From Sphingomonadales bacterium (lineage in GTDB: Bacteria > Pseudomonadota > Alphaproteobacteria > Sphingomonadales > Sphingomonadaceae): DNA of 62,506 bases. A program made the position numbers and the translations under genes. Position 1 is the stretch's first letter. Every line of letters begins with the position of its first letter. Shown here piece by piece: positions 28,336-37,659 of the stretch. The stretch lies in assembly GCA_012032285.1 (NCBI GenBank), contig JAAURJ010000011.1:1-62506 (forward strand), given 5' to 3'. Under the pieces are notes generated by a model, which ran no database searches, was not told the DNA's origin, and saw only the letters and a program-made list of their open reading frames with translations.

Positions 28336-30182
28336 CTAATCCTTGCTGTTATCGCCGCCGCGCTTTTCTTTGCGCTGCGCTGCGCGTTCTTCCCGGCTTT
28401 CAGGCGCAACAAAACTGATCAGCATGTCACCTGCCTCTGCCTGCGGCTGATCGGCGGTGGTAAAAAACAGCAATCGCCGGTCCGGTTTGACCAGTGCGAG
28501 CGGCTCTTCACCTGTATCCAAGTTGGCGACATAATCTTTCCAGCCAAATTTGTCGCTCAACTTGGTTTTGCTAAACTGCCACCCTTCACGCAGGCGTTCG
28601 TCCAATATGTCGAAACAAGTTCCGCTTTTGAATAATATTCGTCCGCGTCCCTGATCACGCATATCGCCAATATCGGCGTCCATCCGGGTAATTTCTGATA
28701 GCCGAATTCCGGTCCCAAATCACCCGCGACCAGCCGGTTGTGGCTGTCGTTATCGGTGGCGATCAGCATTTGTTGAAAGGATTGCAGATCAATATCATGG
28801 CTGTGCGCCTCTTCGGCCAAATCGCCAAGCGCGGTATCAATTTCCGCGCGGCGGGCATGGCGAAGCGCGGCCCTGTTATGGTCATGGATAACCGCGCGAA
28901 TATCTATATTCTTCAGAAACTGCGCAAAGGCTACGGTCCAGCGGTTGGCGCCGACAATCAAAATATCCTCACCCTTGCCTTGATCCAAGCCCAGCTTGCG
29001 AGCGACCCAGCTGGCAGAAAAGCCATGGGCGATTATCGTAACAATTACCACCGAAAAAACCAACGGGACAAGCGCATCGGCGCCTTCATAACCTTCATCC
29101 ACGAGCCGCAGCGCGAACAGGCCGGTGACGGCAATGGCAACAATACCGCGCGGCGCAATCCAGGCGATGAACAAACGCTCACGCCAAGGTATATCGCTGA
29201 ATAGCAGGCTGGGCAAAACAGTGAGCGGGCGGACGACGAACAGCAACAGCGCCAGAAAAACCAGAAATTGCAGCTGGAATTTCTGCATCGTTTCCCAATC
29301 GAGCGTCGCCGATAGCAGGATGAACACGCCGGAGATCAGCAGAACCGTCAAATCTTCCTTGAACCGCCGCAGCGCCCGGCTGGAAAAAACCGGACGGTTG
29401 GCCATGACCACGCCCATGATGGTGACGGTGATAAGTCCTGATTCATGCATGATCAGGTCTGCACCCACAAAACCCCCTATCACGGTGATCAGCATAACAG
29501 GGGCCTTTAGATATTCGGGCACATGGCCGCGCATAAAGGCCCAAGTCAGCGCCCAGCCCAGCACACCGCCGATAATGGCCGCAATCAGGCTAGGCCCCAA
29601 TACCGATATGACCACCGTCGCCATTTGCGCATCGGCGCCAAATTCATTGCGATATTGAATATAAGCGAAAATTCCGATGGCAAGCAAAGCACCAATCGGA
29701 TCATTCACTATCCCTTCCCATTTCAAAATATCGCGCACCCGGTTGCCAACGCGCATGGATCGTAGCAGCGGCCCGATCACCGTTGGCCCCGTAACCACCA
29801 TGATGCCCCCAAAGAGCGCAGCGACAAGCAAGGGCAGGCCCGCTCCATAGTAACCCGCCGCTGTGCCCAGCGCCCAGCCCAAAGGTACGCCGATAATCAC
29901 CAGCCGCAAAACCCCGCTGCCGGCATGGCGTAAATCCCGGAAATTCAGGCTCAGTCCGCCTTCGAACAGGATAATCGCCACCGCCAGCTTGACAATGGGA
30001 TCGAGCAAATTACCGAAATCATTTTCCGGGTTCAAAAGCCCCAATACTGGCCCAGCCATAATTCCGGCAAACAGCATCAAGGCAATGGCCGGACGGTTGA
30101 TCCGCCATGCTACCCATTGTGCGCCCACGCCCAATATCCCGATCAAGGCAATTTTAATCAACAGGGAGTCGATATAGAACAT
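28336..30182 (-). CDS. Cation:proton antiporter with C-terminal nucleotide-binding domain, frameshifted
   Basis: A CPA-type antiporter with about 12 membrane helices (residues ~1-400; for example VTGPTVIGPLLRSMR and the EGIVNDPIGALLA segment with the acidic ion-binding pair) followed by an RCK/TrkA-N-like Rossmann domain (DILIVGANRWTVAFAQFLKN). The frame breaks near 28684: restoring one base (C-run at 28684-28685) joins it to the downstream frame (MDADIGDMRDQGRG ... SFVAPESREE) ending at 28336. The joined length, about 615 residues, fits the family. It should export Na+ or K+ in exchange for protons; the cation cannot be told from sequence. Confidence 0.85.
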
Positions 30183-30255
30183 TGCCGCTATTTATGTCGC
30201 TATTCACCCGGCTTGGCCAGTAAAATCAGGGATATGGCCATAGTCAGCATCGGCT

Positions 30256-30945
30256 TCAAAGCATGAGCGGGAAAGAAGCTATTTTATCTTTAAGACCCAA
30301 AACCGCCTTTGCCCCGCCTCTTTTCGCGGCATCGGGTTCGGCAAGCTGTGCGGCTTTTGCCGCATCCATGCCGCCGGTCAGTGCGCCAAAGGCGGGCATG
30401 ATGATTTTGCGCGATGTGACCGTGAAGCAGCGGCGGGTAACCGTGCGGCGGGCCATCTCAACCCGCAGCTTGGGGTGATAATGGCCGCTGATTTCCGGCT
30501 CTATACTATCTGGCAAAGCTTCATGACGCAGCATCACGGTGCCCATCAGCATCTGTTTGCGGCTTTGCCCGCCCCAAATCGCCGCCAAAGCCGGATCATG
30601 ATTGCCAGTAATCCATGTCCAGTCATATTCACCCGTCAATCGGCGCAGCAATATGGCCGCATCCCCGTCAAGACGCGCTTCACCGTCATCATCATGAAAA
30701 TTATCCCCCAAGCATATAACATGGCGAGCGGCACATTTTTTGGCCATATCGGCAAGCTGGGTCAGCGTTGCATGGCTGTCATAAGGCGGCAGCATCTGAC
30801 CAGATTTTGCGTAAAAGCTGGCTTTTTCAAGATGCAGATCAGCGACCAACAAAGCCGATTGCCCCGGCCAATATAGAGCGGCATCGCCGATGATATGGAA
30901 ATCATGACCGCCAAAGGACAATATATCAGACATGATGTCAGCCAT
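30256..30945 (-). CDS. pdeM: Ligase-associated DNA-damage-response endonuclease PdeM
   Basis: A metallophosphoesterase with the full set of metal-binding motifs: ADLHLEKAS, GDNFHD, GNHD and GHYHPK. The DLHLEKAS form with KSGQMLPPYD after it is characteristic of PdeM, which in many proteobacteria is encoded with a DNA ligase/helicase module and acts in DNA repair. No ligase is adjacent here. Two starts are possible (30945 and 30933). 74 bp upstream of the antiporter start and in the same direction. Confidence 0.85.
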   Translation of the reverse strand: MADIMSDILSFGGHDFHIIGDAALYWPGQSALLVADLHLEKASFYAKSGQMLPPYDSHATLTQLADMAKKCAARHVICLGDNFHDDDGEARLDGDAAILLRRLTGEYDWTWITGNHDPALAAIWGGQSRKQMLMGTVMLRHEALPDSIEPEISGHYHPKLRVEMARRTVTRRCFTVTSRKIIMPAFGALTGGMDAAKAAQLAEPDAAKRGGAKAVLGLKDKIASFPLML

Positions 30946-30989
30946 TGGCTGGCTATGCTTATTCGCAAAGCTTTCGGCAAGCCCTGATA

Positions 30990-31199
30990 TTATCGCGCCG
31001 CCGGTTGCTGCGCTGCCTTTTCTTTTCCATCCGGCAAAATAATCGCGGGCGGTGCGCTTTCCTGATCAAGCTTTTCTGCAGCTTTATCGAGCGCAGCGGC
31101 ATCCTGCGGATTTATCCCGGAGCCGTCCGCATCATCACCGCCAGCGCAGGCGGCAAGCAAGATAGAAGATAAAAGGATGATCGCGGCACGATGCTTCAC
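30990..31199 (-). CDS. Small lipoprotein of unknown function
   Basis: From GTG 31199 the product is 69 residues: a lipoprotein signal with lipobox LLAAC followed by an acidic mature part (GGDDADGSG) and a helical tail. The GTG start is chosen because GGGAG lies 7-8 nt upstream; the upstream ATG at 31214 directly abuts the U-run of a terminator and has no ribosome-binding site. No family recognised. Lies 44 bp before pdeM, in the same direction. Confidence 0.55.
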   Translation of the reverse strand: MKHRAAIILLSSILLAACAGGDDADGSGINPQDAAALDKAAEKLDQESAPPAIILPDGKEKAAQQPAAR

Positions 31200-31214
31200 G
31201 TGAAATGCTCCCAT

Positions 31215-31252
31215 AAAAAAAGGCTGCCTGGATTGACCAGACAGCCCCTTTT
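31215..31252 (-). terminator. Rho-independent terminator of the Ala-rich lipoprotein gene
   Basis: A 10-bp stem (GGCTGCCTGG with CCAGACAGCC, one mismatch) closes a 5-nt loop, and on the minus strand it is followed by seven T. It ends the gene at 31276-31608 and separates it from the small lipoprotein gene. Confidence 0.85.
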
Positions 31253-31275
31253 ATAAGCTAAAAGCCAGTAAATAA

Positions 31276-31608
31276 TTACTGAGCAGCTTCTTTTGCTTTG
31301 TCAGCCATGGCGCCAACTTTGTCAGCACCTTCAGCAGCTTTGTCAGCCATTTCGCCAACTTTTTCTTTTGCAGCGTCAACAGCTTCACCAGTAGCTGCAG
31401 TTGCATCAGCAGCAGCAGCGCCGGTTGCATCAGCAGCAGCGCCGGTTGCTTCAGCAGCAGCGTCGGTTGCTTCAGCAGCAGCGTCGGTTGCTTCAGCAGC
31501 AGCGTCGGTTGCAGTTTCAGCTGTGTCATTTGCAGCTTCTTCTGCACCTGAGCAAGCAGCCAGACCGAGCGAAGCGGCCAGAACGAGAGAGACAGCAATT
31601 TTCTTCAT
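31276..31608 (-). CDS. Alanine-rich repeat lipoprotein
   Basis: The 110-residue product has a lipoprotein signal (lipobox LAAC) and a mature chain made almost wholly of seven-residue units such as TDAAAEA, then TGAAADA, then a KEKVGEMADKAAEG helix. This should form a long amphipathic or coiled-coil helix anchored in a membrane, like small repeat lipoproteins of the envelope, though it is not Lpp by sequence. It is a single-gene transcript, ended by a strong terminator. The repeats come from tandem 21-bp DNA units at 31401-31508. Confidence 0.75.
   Translation of the reverse strand: MKKIAVSLVLAASLGLAACSGAEEAANDTAETATDAAAEATDAAAEATDAAAEATGAAADATGAAAADATAATGEAVDAAKEKVGEMADKAAEGADKVGAMADKAKEAAQ
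31401..31508. repeat. Tandem 21-bp repeats inside the lipoprotein gene
   Basis: Five units, one with an extra AGC triplet (31401-31424, 31425-31445, 31446-31466, 31467-31487, 31488-31508). The last three are identical. Each encodes seven residues, so copy-number change keeps the frame. Confidence 0.9.
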
Positions 31609-31804
31609 TTGGGAAACCCCCTAGCAAAATACTTAAAATAAAACCTGACAGATATCCTTGCATCATGCTCGAATACCTGCGGAGGCTGTCTTTACTCACT
31701 TCATTTTGGCTTGGCAATGTGGTTTTGGATTATGTAGGGCCAGTGATCCAAAAAATAGGTTCAGCGCCCTTTTATAAAAAGCGCAACCTAAGCATTTGAG
31801 CCGA

Positions 31805-31833
31805 TTGACAGCATATAAAGAATTCTTTATATG
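31805..31833 (+). promoter_or_regulatory. Promoter of the ArsR-methyltransferase/metF operon
   Basis: TTGACA at 31805-31810 is separated by 17 nt from TATATG at 31828-31833. Transcription would start near 31840. The -10 box lies inside the palindrome at 31812-31833, so a bound repressor would block polymerase. The predicted start also shows that the ATG at 31831 cannot be the translation start. Confidence 0.6.
31812..31833. promoter_or_regulatory. Perfect 22-bp palindrome, probable ArsR-type operator
   Basis: Each half is CATATAAAGAA; the two halves meet at the centre (AATT) without mismatch. AT-rich perfect dyads over the -10 region are typical of ArsR-family operators, and the regulator gene begins 10 bp downstream. 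Autoregulation is the natural reading. Confidence 0.7.
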
Positions 31834-31842
31834 ATTTTAGCA

Positions 31843-32913
31843 ATGGACAATATGTTAACCTTAATGCGGGCTTTGGCCGACCCAACGCGGCTTCGAATCG
31901 CAATTTTGATCCGGCAATTGGAGCTTTCTGTCGGTGAGCTGGTGCAGATATTGGGACAAAGCCAGCCGCGCGTATCACGTCACATCCGTATACTAGACGA
32001 GGCCGGACTTGCCGAAAGGCGTAAAGAAGGCAGCTGGGTTTTCCTGCGTCCTGGACCACAGCTTTTGGCAGAGCACATAAGCGCGCTTTTTACCGCAACC
32101 ACACAGGATGATGCCCGCATTATTGAAAGCGATTTGAAAAAGCTGGAACTGGTCCGGGCAGGGCGGGCGCAAATGGCCGCCAGCTATTTCGAACATCATG
32201 CCGGTGAGTGGGACAGCCTGCGCAGCCTGCACGTCGCAGAGTCAGAGGTGGAGGCGGCGATGCAACAATATCTGACAATATCACCGCTTGGCCGTGTGCT
32301 TGATATTGGCACTGGCACCGGGCGGATGATTGAGTTGTTCGCCAAAGAGGCAGAGCATTTTACCGCCATTGACAATAGCGCCGAAATGCTGCGCCTTGCC
32401 CGCGCAAAGCTCGCCGCAGTGCCAGCAGAAAGCCGAGATGCCGGAAAAATCGACATCATGTTGGGCGATTTTAACGCCCTGCCGCTGAATGACAGCAGCT
32501 TTGATACGATATTATTCCATCAGGTGCTGCATTATGCGCAAGCGCCAGAACGCGTGATTGCCGAAGCCGCGCGGGTGCTCGCACCATCGGGGCGGATGAT
32601 GATCGTCGATTTCGCGCCGCATGACCGCGAAGAGCTGCGCAGTGTCCATGCCCATGCGCGGCTGGGTTTCAGCAATGATCTTATCCTGCGAGCCTTTGCC
32701 AATGGCGGAATGCATCTGGCGCATCATGCAACATTGGATGGCGGCGAATTGACCGTGAAAATATGGCTGGGCCAAAAATTTGGTCAAAAAAAGCTGGATG
32801 GTTCACAGCCCGATAATCCAGATATGGAAAATGCAAACAGGTCCGGCACTCAATTGAAGCCAGACCCCCAAATGAGGCCAAAGAATCGGCCGGAGATTAG
32901 GATAGTGAAATGA
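31843..32913 (+). CDS. ArsR-family regulator fused to a SAM-dependent methyltransferase domain
   Basis: Residues ~5-85 form a winged helix of the ArsR family (ALADPTRLRIAILI, QSQPRVSRHIRILDEAGL). From ~145 a class I methyltransferase fold follows: LDIGTGTGRM (SAM motif I), FTAIDNS, MLGDFNALPL and a FHQVLHY strand; the C-terminus is a polar, probably disordered tail. Such fusions are found upstream of metF in many alphaproteobacteria and are thought to sense SAM or SAH (a SahR-like role), an inference here. Start 31843 is preferred over 31831 because of the promoter position. The stop overlaps the metF ATG by 4 bp. Confidence 0.85.
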   Translation: MDNMLTLMRALADPTRLRIAILIRQLELSVGELVQILGQSQPRVSRHIRILDEAGLAERRKEGSWVFLRPGPQLLAEHISALFTATTQDDARIIESDLKKLELVRAGRAQMAASYFEHHAGEWDSLRSLHVAESEVEAAMQQYLTISPLGRVLDIGTGTGRMIELFAKEAEHFTAIDNSAEMLRLARAKLAAVPAESRDAGKIDIMLGDFNALPLNDSSFDTILFHQVLHYAQAPERVIAEAARVLAPSGRMMIVDFAPHDREELRSVHAHARLGFSNDLILRAFANGGMHLAHHATLDGGELTVKIWLGQKFGQKKLDGSQPDNPDMENANRSGTQLKPDPQMRPKNRPEIRIVK

Positions 32914-33851
32914 ACCTGACGCTTGATCAAATGCAGGAAAGCCGCCGCGCGGTGGATGCACCTTTATTCGCCGGGCTGCCGGGGGATGCGGAAATCAGCT
33001 TTGAATTTTTTCCGCCTAAATCGGGAAAAATGGAGGCGCAGCTTTGGGATGCGATTGTGTCATTGGCACCCATGGCCCCGCGTTTTGTATCCGTCACCTA
33101 TGGCGCAGGCGGCTCAACGCGCGAGCGCACCCATGCCACGGTCGCACGCATTGTGAAGGAAACCGGAATACCAGCTGCCGCGCACCTGACCTGTGTCGAG
33201 GCGAGCAAGGAGGAGATTCGGGAAGTGGCCCTAGGCTATTGGGAGGCAGGCGTGCGGCATATTGTCGCGCTGCGCGGTGACCCGCCCAATGAAGGTGAAT
33301 TTTTCAAACCGCATCCCCAAGGCTATGACAGCGCCGCCGCACTGGTCGCGGGCCTTAAGGAAATTGCCGATTTCGACATAAGCGTTGCCGCCTATCCCGA
33401 AACCCACCCGCAGGCCGATTGTGCGCAAAGCGATATCGACAATCTGAAACGCAAGCTGGATGCGGGTGCGACCCGCGCGATAACGCAAATGTTTTTCGAC
33501 CCCGAAGTGTTCTTCCGCTTCCGCGACAAAGCAGCCGCAGCAGGCATAAATCAAGAGTTGGTCCCAGGTATATTGCCCGTGTCCAATGTGGCGCAGGCGC
33601 GGAAATTTTCGGGAATGTGCGGCGTGACCATTCCGGAATGGATGGATGAACTTTATGAAGGGTTGGACGATCACCCCGCCGCACGGGCCTTGGTTGCCGC
33701 CACGCTGACCAGCGAAATGTGCCGCAAGCTTTATGCTGGCGGCGTGCGGCATTTCCATTTTTACACATTGAACCGCGCCGAACTCAGCTATGCGATATGC
33801 CATTTGCTGGGCAAGCGCCCCGCCGCCATTGCCAAGGAGAAAGCCGCGTGA
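32910..33851 (+). CDS. metF: 5,10-Methylenetetrahydrofolate reductase
   Basis: MetF makes 5-methyl-THF, the methyl donor for methionine synthesis. The 313-residue TIM-barrel flavoprotein has FEFFPPKS near the N-terminus, VTYGAGGST, HLTCV, ALRGDPP (folate/FAD binding) and ITQMFFD. It is translated from an ATGA overlap with the regulator gene and its own TGA overlaps the GTG of the next gene, so regulator, metF and the homocysteine methyltransferase form one tightly coupled unit. Confidence 0.95.
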   Translation: MNLTLDQMQESRRAVDAPLFAGLPGDAEISFEFFPPKSGKMEAQLWDAIVSLAPMAPRFVSVTYGAGGSTRERTHATVARIVKETGIPAAAHLTCVEASKEEIREVALGYWEAGVRHIVALRGDPPNEGEFFKPHPQGYDSAAALVAGLKEIADFDISVAAYPETHPQADCAQSDIDNLKRKLDAGATRAITQMFFDPEVFFRFRDKAAAAGINQELVPGILPVSNVAQARKFSGMCGVTIPEWMDELYEGLDDHPAARALVAATLTSEMCRKLYAGGVRHFHFYTLNRAELSYAICHLLGKRPAAIAKEKAA

Positions 33852-34897
33852 CATCCGCCCGCGAAATATTCACTGCCCGCGCCGCGAGCAGCATTCTTGT
33901 TTTTGACGGCGGCTATGGCACGGCGATACAGGCTTATAAATTGTCCGAGGCCGATTATCGCGGCGATTTGGACCTTAGCCTCGATCAAAAAGGCAATAAT
34001 GACCTTTTGTCGATCACCCGCCCCGATGTGATTGGCGCTATTCATACCGCCTATCTGGATGCAGGGGCCGATATGATTGAAACCAATACATTCAGCGCGA
34101 CCAGAATCAGCATGGCCGATTATGCTTGTGAACATTTGGTGCGCGAATTGAATCTTGAAAGTGCACAGCTTGCCCGCAACTGCGCGGACGCAGCAGAAGC
34201 CAAGGATGGCAAGCGCCGTTTCGTAGCCGGCTCGATCGGCCCAACCAATAAGACATTATCCTTGTCACCCGATGTCAATGATCCGGGATATAGGGAAATT
34301 GATTATGATTATCTGCTCGGCGTTTACCGCGAACAATGCGATGCGCTGATCGAAGGCGGGGTCGATTTCCTGCTCATCGAAACCATATTCGACACGCTGA
34401 ACGCCAAATGCGCTGCGATGGCGGCAAGCGAGGCGGCCCAGGCATCAGGCCGCGACGTGCCCATAATGATCAGCATGACGATCACCGATATGGCGGGGCG
34501 CAATCTGTCGGGGCATATGGTGGAGGCCTTTTGGCACGCGATCCGCCATATAAAGCCGCTGACTATAGGGTTGAACTGCTCCTTTGGCGCGGACCTTCTG
34601 CGCCCATATCTGGCGGAATTGTCAAAGGCTGCCGATACGCTTGTTATGGCCTATCCCAATGCTGGACTGCCTAATGATCTGGGTGAATATGACGAGCTGC
34701 CAGAGCAGACGGCGGAGCTGATCAAGGCGTGGCTCGATGACGGCCTTGTCAATATTGTCGGCGGATGCTGCGGCACGACGCCCGCTCATATCGGTGCAAT
34801 TGCTGCGGCTGTTGCAGGCCGCAAGCCGCGGATAGTGCCCAAGGCCGCCGTGCGAACACGGCTTGCTGGGCTGGAACCCTTTATAATGGCCGCTTAA
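33848..34897 (+). CDS. Homocysteine S-methyltransferase subunit of a split methionine synthase
   Basis: This is the domain that in E. coli is the N-terminus of MetH. It has the start [18 protein letters not shown], and the three zinc cysteines, one in [10 protein letters not shown] and two in [12 protein letters not shown]. The gene ends there, so the rest of the enzyme is separate (34978-37625), the usual arrangement in this lineage. The start GTG 33848 overlaps the metF stop (GTGA) and gives 349 residues; a longer in-frame extension inside metF has no support. Confidence 0.9.
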   Translation: MTSAREIFTARAASSILVFDGGYGTAIQAYKLSEADYRGDLDLSLDQKGNNDLLSITRPDVIGAIHTAYLDAGADMIETNTFSATRISMADYACEHLVRELNLESAQLARNCADAAEAKDGKRRFVAGSIGPTNKTLSLSPDVNDPGYREIDYDYLLGVYREQCDALIEGGVDFLLIETIFDTLNAKCAAMAASEAAQASGRDVPIMISMTITDMAGRNLSGHMVEAFWHAIRHIKPLTIGLNCSFGADLLRPYLAELSKAADTLVMAYPNAGLPNDLGEYDELPEQTAELIKAWLDDGLVNIVGGCCGTTPAHIGAIAAAVAGRKPRIVPKAAVRTRLAGLEPFIMAA

Positions 34898-34977
34898 CTT
34901 CTTTAACCGGCTAATCTCACACTTTGGATAGCGGTATCTCCTGCGTTTCCATGCAATGACGAATCAGAAAAATAAAC

Positions 34978-37625
34978 ATGACAACCAATAATATAGCCAC
35001 TCCCGCCCTGAACGGGTCTTCATTTGTGAACATTGGCGAACGCACCAATGTCACCGGTAGCGCCCGGTTCAAAAAACTGATTTTGACCGGCGATTATGAA
35101 GCCGCCGTCGAAGTTGCCCGTGACCAAGTTGAAAATGGCGCCCAAATTATCGACATCAATATGGATGAAGGCTTGCTCGACGCCGAAGAGGCAATGACCA
35201 AATTCATCAAACGGATCGCTGCGGAACCCGATATTGCCCGTGTGCCGGTGATGATTGATTCATCCAAATGGAGCGTGATTGAGGCTGGGCTGAAATGCGT
35301 GAGCGGCAAGCCTGTGGTCAATTCCATATCCATGAAAGAAGGCGAAGCGCCCTTTTTGGAACAGGCACGCAAATGCATGGCCTATGGCGCGGCGGTGGTG
35401 GTCATGGCGTTCGATGAAACCGGACAGGCCGATAGCCAGGCGCGAAAGGTACAAATCTGCAAACGCGCCTATGACCTGCTTGTTTCTATCGGTTTTCCGG
35501 CAGAGGATATCATCTTTGATCCCAATATCTTTGCCGTCGCCACCGGGATTGAGGAGCATAATAATTATGGCGTCGATTTTATCGAAGCGGTGCGCGAGCT
35601 AAAACAGCTATGCCCCCATGCCCATTATTCGGGCGGGCTGTCCAACCTGTCCTTTTCCTTCCGCGGCAATGAACCGGTGCGCAGGGCGATGCACAGCATT
35701 TTTCTTTATCACGCCATTCCTGCGGGCCTCGACATGGCTATCGTCAACGCAGGCCAGCTTGATATCTATGACGATATTGACGCCGAACTGCGCGAAGCGT
35801 GCGAAGATGTGATATTGAACCGTACGCCAAAGACGGGGGAAAGCGCCACCGAAAATCTGATCGCTCTCGCCGAAAATATCGCGGCACCGATGCAGCGCAG
35901 GAAAAGGCGTCGGCCGAATGGCGCGGATGGGATGTGAAACGCAGGCTCGAACACGCGCTTGTTAAGGGCATTGACGCGCATATAGTCGAAGATACTGAAG
36001 AGGCCCGGCTTGCCATAAAAGCGGCGGGCAGGCGGCCGATTGAAGTGATTGAGGGGCCGTTGATGGACGGCATGAATGTCGTTGGCGACCTGTTCGGATC
36101 GGGCAAAATGTTCCTGCCGCAAGTTGTCAAATCCGCCCGGGTGATGAAAAAGGCGGTCGCGCATCTTTTCCCCTATATCGAGGCGGAAAAAGAAAAGGGT
36201 GCAAAGGGCAAGGGCAAGATCATCATGGCCACGGTAAAGGGCGATGTTCATGATATCGGTAAAAATATCGTCGGCGTTGTCCTGCAATGCAATGGTTTTG
36301 AGATTGTCGATCTTGGCGTCATGGTGCCTTGGGCGGATATTATCAAAGCGGCCAAGGAACATGATGCGGATATGATTGGCCTGTCTGGCCTGATCACCCC
36401 TTCGCTCGATGAAATGGTTACCGTGGCGGAGGAGATGGAAAAAGCCGGGCTGTCCATCCCGCTGCTTATCGGCGGGGCGACGACATCGAAAACGCACACC
36501 GCGCTGCGCATCGAAACCGCCTATAGCGGCCCCACCGTCCATGTGCTTGACGCCAGCCGCGCCGTGGGCGTGGCCTCTACTTTGGTCAGCGACACGCTCA
36601 AAGAAAAATATGTCGCTGATACCCGCGCCGAATATGATGCGATCCGCGCGGCGCGTGCGGGCAAAACTGCAAAACAACTAACCCCGCTTAGCGAGGCGCG
36701 GGCCAATGGCTTTGTCATTGATCCTGCATTGAAACCGCCTGCGCCATTGCAGCCGGGCCTGCATATTTATGAAGATTGGGATTTGGCGGACCTGCGCCGC
36801 TATATCGACTGGACACCGTTTTTCCGTGCCTGGGAATTGCATGGCACCTATCCATCAATCCTGAGCGACACTGTGGTCGGGCAAAGTGCAAGCAGCCTTT
36901 TTGCCGACGCGCAGATTATGCTCGATACTATTATCGCAGAAAAATGGTTGACGGCAAAAGCTGTGGCGGCGCTTTGGCCCGCGCGTCGACAGGGGGACAG
37001 CATCATAGCTATCACCGGAAAAGGCGAGGTGGAATTGCCTTTCCTGCGCCAGCAAGTGACCAAAAGACAGGGCCGGGCCAATATGTGCCTTGCCGACTTC
37101 ATATCGGATAAGGATGACTGGATCGGCGGCTTCGCGGTCACCACCGGCCATGGAATTGAAACGAAGCTGGCCGAGTTTAAGGCGGCGCATGATGATTATA
37201 ACGACATCCTTCTGAAAGCGCTGGCCGACCGTCTGGCCGAAGCCTTTGCCGAAAGGATGCACGCCTTTGTCCGACAGGAATTATGGGGCTATGCGCCCAA
37301 TGAACAACTGACCAATGAGGCGCTGATCAAGGAAGAATATCGCGGCATCCGTCCGGCGCCGGGTTATCCCGCCTGTCCTGACCATAGTTTGAAACCAATC
37401 CTGTTCGATATGCTGGATGCGACCTGTCATACCGGCATTGAACTGACCAGCAGCTTTGCCATGACGCCCACCGCAGCGGTATCGGGTTTTTATTTCGGGC
37501 ACCCGCAGGCCGAATATTTTGGCGTCGCCCGCATTGATGAAGATCAGGTCAGCGATTATGCCGCCCGGCGCGGCTTGGAACTGGACCGGGCGCGGCAATA
37601 TTTGCGGCCCAATTTGAACGATTGA
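34978..37625 (+). CDS. metH: Cobalamin-dependent methionine synthase (folate, B12 and activation domains), frameshifted
   Basis: The gene lacks the homocysteine domain, coded just upstream. It starts with the pterin-binding domain ([11 protein letters not shown]), then the four-helix cap (LLHALVKG-like region), the Rossmann B12 domain with [14 protein letters not shown] (DxHxxG, cobalt-ligand His) and the C-terminal AdoMet-activation domain ([13 protein letters not shown]). The open frame breaks at 35882-35884; one restored G gives a continuous [18 protein letters not shown]. Total about 882 codons, normal for MetH2. It follows the regulator-metF unit after 80 bp in which no separate promoter or riboswitch was recognised. 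Confidence 0.92.
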
Positions 37626-37659
37626 ACGGCACAGGGGGTTTTGGCAAATTGCTTCGTCC

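Noticed and set aside
31200-31214. ATG 31214 as start of the small lipoprotein
   Set aside because: It abuts the terminator U-run and has no ribosome-binding site; GTG 31199 has GGGAG at proper distance.
31401-31508. CRISPR-like short repeats
   Set aside because: Units are contiguous, without spacers, and in frame within a lipoprotein gene. No other regularly spaced repeats were seen in the window.
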